Assembly (NCBI GenBank): GCA_007922225.1
Contig: ML679963.1
Span: 3,139,176-3,203,175, forward strand
Direction of reading: 5' to 3'
Length of the DNA stretch: 64,000 nucleotides
Origin: Emydura subglobosa
Taxonomy: Eukaryota > Chordata > Testudines > Chelidae
The translations under genes and the position numbers were made by a program. The notes under the pieces were generated by a model. The model was not told the origin of the DNA. It searched no databases and was given only the letters and a program-made list of their open reading frames with translations. This document shows, one piece after another, positions 58,601 to 64,000 of the stretch. Numbering within the stretch: position 1 is the first letter of the stretch; every line of letters starts with the position of its first letter.

Positions 58601-61600
58601 TGTCTGCCAGCACAAAGGATTTAAAATGTTTTGGTTGGCCTCATGTGTAGAGGTAGTGATCTCCCAGTACCAAAAAGGGGTAAGCACTATTTCAGCACCT
58701 CATCAGATACGATGCCATGCAGCACATCACCTGTACCTAAAGCCAGTCCTTGCTGGATATGTGCACAGTTTTGTTTGTGTTATGTTTTTACTTGCTTTTC
58801 CAGTAATTAACCTTTAACACAATGTATTCAACAGTTCACAGTTTTTCTTTGAAATTGAAGGCTATGAAAGCAATTCATCTCCAAGACAGACATCTCCTCC
58901 AGTGTTTTCAAAACCCATGGATTCAAATATTCGCCCATGGTATGTATAATGTATGGTATATTCATTAATCACATTGCCAGCATGGTTATGTTTGAACAAC
59001 TGCATGAAAGCTCTGCATAGACTACAAGGCTAAAATATCAAAAGCGTTCTCTCATTTTAATTGCCTCAATGGCAAAACTCTAATTCACGTCAGTGGGCCA
59101 GCATTTTGCCCGCAGTGACTGCCTTAACCCTGAATTTGTGTCATTATTTTAAAAGGGCCACAGCTTAATAGTTTAGGCCCAAAATTTGACCATTCTTAAA
59201 GTTGATACAGTCCCCTATAGTTTGAATGGTTTTTCTTTTTAATATCCCTTTTCTAATTAAAAGGGGGGAAAATAACGTTATTTACCTTATTGTTTTGGAA
59301 CCCATGGTAACACAAGATCTGCTGCAGAGCCAGCAGAGGGAGCACAAGTAAACAAAACCCCCTATTCTTATATCTATGCTGCCATTCTCTGTATTGGTGA
59401 TAGCCCAAAAATGTTTCAAACAAAAGAGAGAAGTGACTGTTTGTGGCCAGGAAATTGGAAAAAAAAAAAAAAAAAAGCCATGTATGCCAAATATATAAGA
59501 AAAAATGAGTGCATTCTATTTTCAAGGGTTTTAGTGGTTATTTGAGCTACGTGTCAAGGGGACAAATTTTAAATTATGAAAAGGAAGACTGGATGGCAAA
59601 ATGTAAATCAAATCAAAACAAGGTTAATAATGACCAATTGTTTTTCTAGTGACTGTTTGGTTGTTTATGAGAAATTAGTTGACGAGCTCGTTTTAATTCG
59701 CAGAGGACTGGAGCCCAAATCACCAACAAAAAATAAATAAAAAGTCAACATAATTATATTGCTTGTTTTTTTCAACAGAGAGATCACAGACTGTAATGAA
59801 ATCTGAACCGCCATCTTTATTTTAACGGTGGTCGCTCCAGGTTAGGGCAGAGCAACACTTATAAGGTAGTAGTGTGGGAAGCCTTGTACTACTGTCTATA
59901 TATATCCATTTTGTAGATAAATAGCAGATGTCAGTCTCCTGAGTTTTTAATCTGGGATGTTTCATCAGCATTCAATTTGTTACAAAAACAGGTTAAAAAT
60001 AAATCCAACCTATGAAAAAGTAATTGTTAGTAGTCCTTTGTAAGACCCAACATTGAGAAAATCTGAAAAGTATGTACAGTATTTACTAAATACAAATGCC
60101 ATTGCAGCCATTGTTTTATTGTACAAACACATATTTAGTCCCTGGTCTTGAACTGCTTATAGGCAAAGTTTCCACCAAGTGTCAGCAGTAAGGACTGAAT
60201 GAGCGACCACCACAGAACACTGCATAGAAAATCTTTATGTATTTCAGTTCTGTTTTGCATGTGCACAACCCACCCACACAGTAGCCATTTTAATATTTGT
60301 CTTGGGGAAGATGTCAAATTCATAATGAACCACATAGAAAAGGAAAAGTGTAAGCTTTATAATACAGTATCAAGAGTGAAAGAGTGATGTGATTAAAAAC
60401 AGTGTGAAAATAAAAAGTATAATATTAGGAGTCTGAGTGAAATAACCTGGAAAAACACAAAAGTGGGGTTTTAAATATGAAAATGGTTAATATGATAAAA
60501 TCTTGAAGGTCTTTTCATTTTTGGTATATGTTTTTAAACGCACAGGGTGAGTTCAAGGATGGGGTTAAAAAGCACATTGTCAAATTAAATTAATTTAAGC
60601 TCTTTTGTTGATATTGCCTCCCCTTATTGCGTGAGTCTTAGTGCAATTTGCCAAGATGTCCTCCTACTTACACGCTCAACCTTTTCTGTATTTTCTACAG
60701 TGCATCTGGAAATGGGGAAGATATGGATTCCCCACAATCTCTTCAGGATGATATTACTGAGTATGCCACAAACGTAGACAGTTATTGGTAAGTGGAGACA
60801 TAATGTATTTTTGTAGTGCGTTTTCTATGGATTAAGTGTATGACAGAGTGGATTTACTGATTTTTCCCTGTCATGGTTTAAAAATGAGCCCATAAGACTT
60901 CAGGGGATATTGATTTATACATTTGAGCCCTTATCACCAATAAATAAATTCTTCAGAAAGTATATATCATGCGTCTTCATATTAAATATCTGAGATCAAA
61001 GAAAGCCAGAGGCTATAAAGCTGCTGATTCTTAGTTCACTGAAGAAAATGTTGGACCTAAATGCCATACACACTGAGGAGTGAGCAAGTTCAGTGCTCAA
61101 ATACCACTATTATTTTTTGATAACCGAACACCTTTCATTTTAGAGTCCATTCTTAAAAGCAGATTGCTTTAAGATGTCATTGACATAGATTACTATTAAT
61201 TTGGGTGGAAGATATTGATGTGAACACAGCAGCAAAATGAGGACAGATGCATGCATGGAATTAAGCAGCAGGCTGCACCTTTTATTAAACTTTTAACACA
61301 AGGGAGGGGAATTATCCACCCATCACCCATATTCTCCTATATCAGTCATTTAATTGGTCCCAGTGCAGGGGTTACAGGGCACCTTACCATATAAACCATA
61401 ACGTTGACTAGCCTCTCCTCAGCCTACCCCTCAGGACTCAGCTCTCTCTGAGTCCTAGCAGCCTCCTTCCCACAAGGGAGACAGAGGGTGCAGCAGGGTG
61501 GGGGCCTTGGCCCATGCGGGTCACAAGGTCTGGCCTCACCATGCAAAGGTTACAAGGTCTCATCCTATCATGAGCCCAAGGCCCATCACCAAAATCCCAG

Positions 61601-64000
61601 GTCTTTTACCTCTGGGTAACGTTCCTTTCATTCTTTTAACTGCACTGGAAACCAGCCATAAGGTGCAATGAGTAAGCAACCCCATGCCATTATCTTAGTT
61701 AGGTACCATGCGTGTTCCTACTTAACCCACTGTGGCTTGCAAGTACTGTGAGGAAGGCAAAAAGTCTCTGGTCCTTCATTGGTTGGCCCATCGGAGAGAA
61801 AATTCCTTCCAGATCCCCTAAACAGGTGATGGGCTAGATAGACTCACAGCATCTGTCAGGCTGGGTTCCCATTCTGAGATTGGGTGGGGTGCTGGAACTG
61901 AGCTGAAAGAGGTTCCACATGGCCTCTGCGCTGAGCTAAATCCTGGGATCTAGGAAACGCTGGCCAATCAGCACCCCTCTTCCCCAGCTGACCATGGGTG
62001 CCAGACTTCCATGCAAGGAGCTACCTATTGTCCCTTGGCAAGTGCCTTCCTCCTTTGCTACTGGGACTGACCCCCTTTCGCTGTCGGTCATCAATTTTCC
62101 CCATTCGTTGATGCGGGTGGGAGACATTTGCCCTCCAATTGCACCATTCTAGGAAACAGGGAGGGAGGGAGGGAAGGAGAGAGAAGCAGATGAGAGGATG
62201 GAACAAACAAAACACGGTATTTTTTAACTTCTAAAGACTAGCCATGTATAGTTGCTGAGTTGATTTTGGGAAACCTTCAGTTGGTAGCGATAGGCCTAGT
62301 CAGTACTGGAACAGGAAACCTCCAAGGATACCCCACAGTGCTGAAGGAAGAGCAATGTTGGTGATTCAGTAGGAGCCCTGATCCTCCAGAGTGGTGGTAG
62401 GGATCTCTGTGCTGTCGAATGTGTTGTCTAAACCGGAAACCCTAACTGTGGTCACTAAAGATCCCATGTTGCTTTTTGCAGAATAGAAATGTTAGTCATA
62501 GAGTCGGCCAAATACTAATTTGGTTAACTAATGTATCCAGCTTACCTAAATTCCCCCTGTACTTGCCAATGGATATGGCATTCCTTACTACTTCCTGTCC
62601 TAAACTGTTGTATAGTGTTGTTGTGCGCAGTTAAACAGCTGCCACATTCCACCCCACAGGCAGCTGCATTTCAGTGGTGGGTGAAGTGATTCCTGTACAT
62701 ATAGTTTGTAAAGAGCTTTGGGATCCTTCGGGATGAAAGACTATATAAATGTAAGTTATTATTATTATTTTAAAATAGACTTAGTACATTAGATACTGAA
62801 AGAAATCCTATGAGTTTCCTCTCACTTTAATTACAAGATAGAAAATTAATCACTTAATCAAAAGCAGGACTTCAGGGATTTTATATACTGAATTTGATAT
62901 TACATTCTTGGAGATTATCTAACCAATCTTGGAACAGAGTCCAGAAAAATCCAATATTCTGTGACAGAAATTTGTCATAATCTGAAAAATAGAAGGACCC
63001 ACCTAGTGATTCATGCAAATCTCCACCACATTGGAGTGCACACTGGTGGAAACAGCCAACGGTCTGAGATACTCTCATTCAGGATGGCAAAATTGAACAC
63101 TGAGATGAAATTAGCATGAATAGAGTAACAATGCTAGCAGAAAAGTCTTTTCTCATTGATATATAATGTCATCAAGCCATATCAGTTTTGTAATAAAACA
63201 TTCAGCAAATATTCTGAAAACTGATTAAATTTCCTCCCACTATCTCAATAGCAGAGCAAGTACTTTGTGTACAGTGAATATGGGTGCAAGTTGAGTGGCA
63301 ATATAGGGAGGACTCTGAATTCACTTATTATTGTAGCGATTGTTGGACAAAGGCCAGGGAAGAGGCAACTGGATCTGCACTTACATGGATCCAGTAGCTC
63401 AACATCCCTGCATAGGGGTTTTTAAAGAGGCAACAGACATTATATTCTACCCTCTAGGCTGGAACAGTAATTGTGGAGGGGCTGCACCGCTGTCCTGTAG
63501 TCTCCCCTCTGTTGTAGGATTTGAATTCCTTTCTTTATCCCTTATGAGTGTTCCCAAGAAAGCCAGATTACTTCAGTGTTGAGTATGAAGGGGTGAATTT
63601 AATTCTTATTACACTATAATAAAATAAAAAATCACTTGTAAAAGGTTAAGTGTATCCTTCATTCAGATAAAAATTGTTTTGATAGCCATTTCTCACCAAA
63701 CAAATTATTTATAACAATATTTTTGGAGGAACATACAAACATTCTTTTTGTAATGATGACATGTTCATCTGTGGTATGTAATTACATTTATTTTTCTAAA
63801 TAAACAAGAGATGATGGGAATCAAATTAAACACTTTGATATTGGCAAATGTAATCAGGAATTATTATTTCTGTTTGTTTTTGTTAATTCAGTACAAACCT
63901 GTTACAAGGAGATCACCAGAACAATGCCCGGAAAAATCTGAAGAAGTATTTGTTTAGGGCAGTATCTGAGGGGAATATAGAAGAATTACAATGTTGTCTT
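55668..64000 (+). CDS. TRPV3: Transient receptor potential cation channel V3, N-terminal exons (truncated by window end)
   Basis: Warmth-sensitive Ca2+-permeable channel, best known from keratinocytes. Four coding exons are present: 55668-55786, 58835-58939, 60701-60787 and 63892-64000 (cut by the edge). All junctions are phase 2 with GT/AG borders, giving 140 codons. The start [15 protein letters not shown] aligns to the human start with PLMGKR. Then follow PTKKRx, FFFEIEGYE and [16 protein letters not shown], all close to human. After a more variable acidic linker comes the basic string [18 protein letters not shown], the entry to the ankyrin domain. The start ATG follows a probable AG acceptor at 55662-55663, so an upstream in-frame ATG (55542) is likely intronic and 5' UTR exons lie further left. 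The remaining ankyrin repeats, S1-S6 and TRP box are outside the window. It is head-to-tail with TRPV1, as in other amniotes. Confidence 0.93.
57110..57520. repeat. GC-richer dispersed-repeat-like segment, TRPV3 intron 1
   Basis: The block includes a GATTTACACCAGCTGAGAAT string common in sauropsid repeats, and is more GC-rich than the intron. Boundaries and family are not resolved. Confidence 0.3.
59458..59476 (+). repeat. Poly-A tract, TRPV3 intron 2
   Basis: An A run of about 19, without a recognisable retroposon body beside it. Confidence 0.6.
61250..62190. repeat. Roughly 0.95-kb GC-richer block in TRPV3 intron 3, likely a transposable element
   Basis: Composition rises abruptly from about 61250 and falls after a GGGA/GGGAGGGA run at 62158-62182. 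Contents such as AAAATTCCTTCCAGATCCCC and GGTGATGGGCTAGATAGACT suggest retroelement-derived sequence. Open frames inside match no family that I recognise. Confidence 0.35.
62620..62770 (+). repeat. SINE-like element with ATT-repeat tail
   Basis: It contains GGTGGGTGAAGTGATTCCTG, then AGCTTTGGGATCCTTCGGGA, GACTATATAAATGTAAGTT and a (TTA)n tail. That 3' end is of the L2/CR1-mobilised SINE type seen across amniotes, abundant in turtles. Confidence 0.5.

Noticed and set aside
1..64000. CRISPR arrays, bacterial operons, phage or organelle insertions
   Set aside because: No regularly spaced direct repeats, dense unspliced coding frames, or rRNA-like blocks were seen; all confident genes are spliced vertebrate genes.

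Overview
The window is vertebrate nuclear DNA, most likely from a turtle, with a crocodilian as the main alternative. It shows spliced genes with GT/AG introns, a CpG-island promoter, and many CR1 LINE fragments in both orientations. It also carries hAT-type nonautonomous elements, fold-back elements of the kind common in turtle genomes, and old MIR/L2-like remnants. The species call is inference from repeat style and protein similarity; no database was searched.

The layout is the amniote CTNS-SHPK-TRPV1-TRPV3 block. At the left edge, four coding exons of CTNS (cystinosin) lie on the minus strand and the gene runs off the window. A GC-rich stretch at about 4.1-5.2 kb separates CTNS from SHPK on the plus strand. 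It looks like a shared bidirectional promoter, with a near-consensus ZNF143 site, a TCACGTG E-box of CLEAR type, and YY1-like sites. SHPK (sedoheptulokinase) is complete: 7 coding exons, 481 codons, 5218-16874. TRPV1 is complete as coding sequence: 15 coding exons, 846 codons, 25773-37161. TRPV3 starts at 55668 and its first four coding exons are present before the window ends.

The remaining sequence is introns and two long intergenic stretches (16.9-25.8 kb and 37.2-55.7 kb). They hold decayed transposable elements, microsatellites and unrecognised AT-rich DNA. I found no bacterial-type operon, CRISPR array or confident RNA gene.

The two halves do different jobs. CTNS (lysosomal cystine export) and SHPK (sedoheptulose phosphorylation in the cytosol) share a housekeeping promoter. 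TRPV1 and TRPV3 are head-to-tail paralogous cation channels. The most interesting protein-level point is the TRPV1 vanilloid pocket. It carries the glutamate in the S4-S5 linker found in mammals, where my recollection of chicken is alanine, together with bird-like Leu and Ala at two other pocket positions. I saw no clearly new genetic system.
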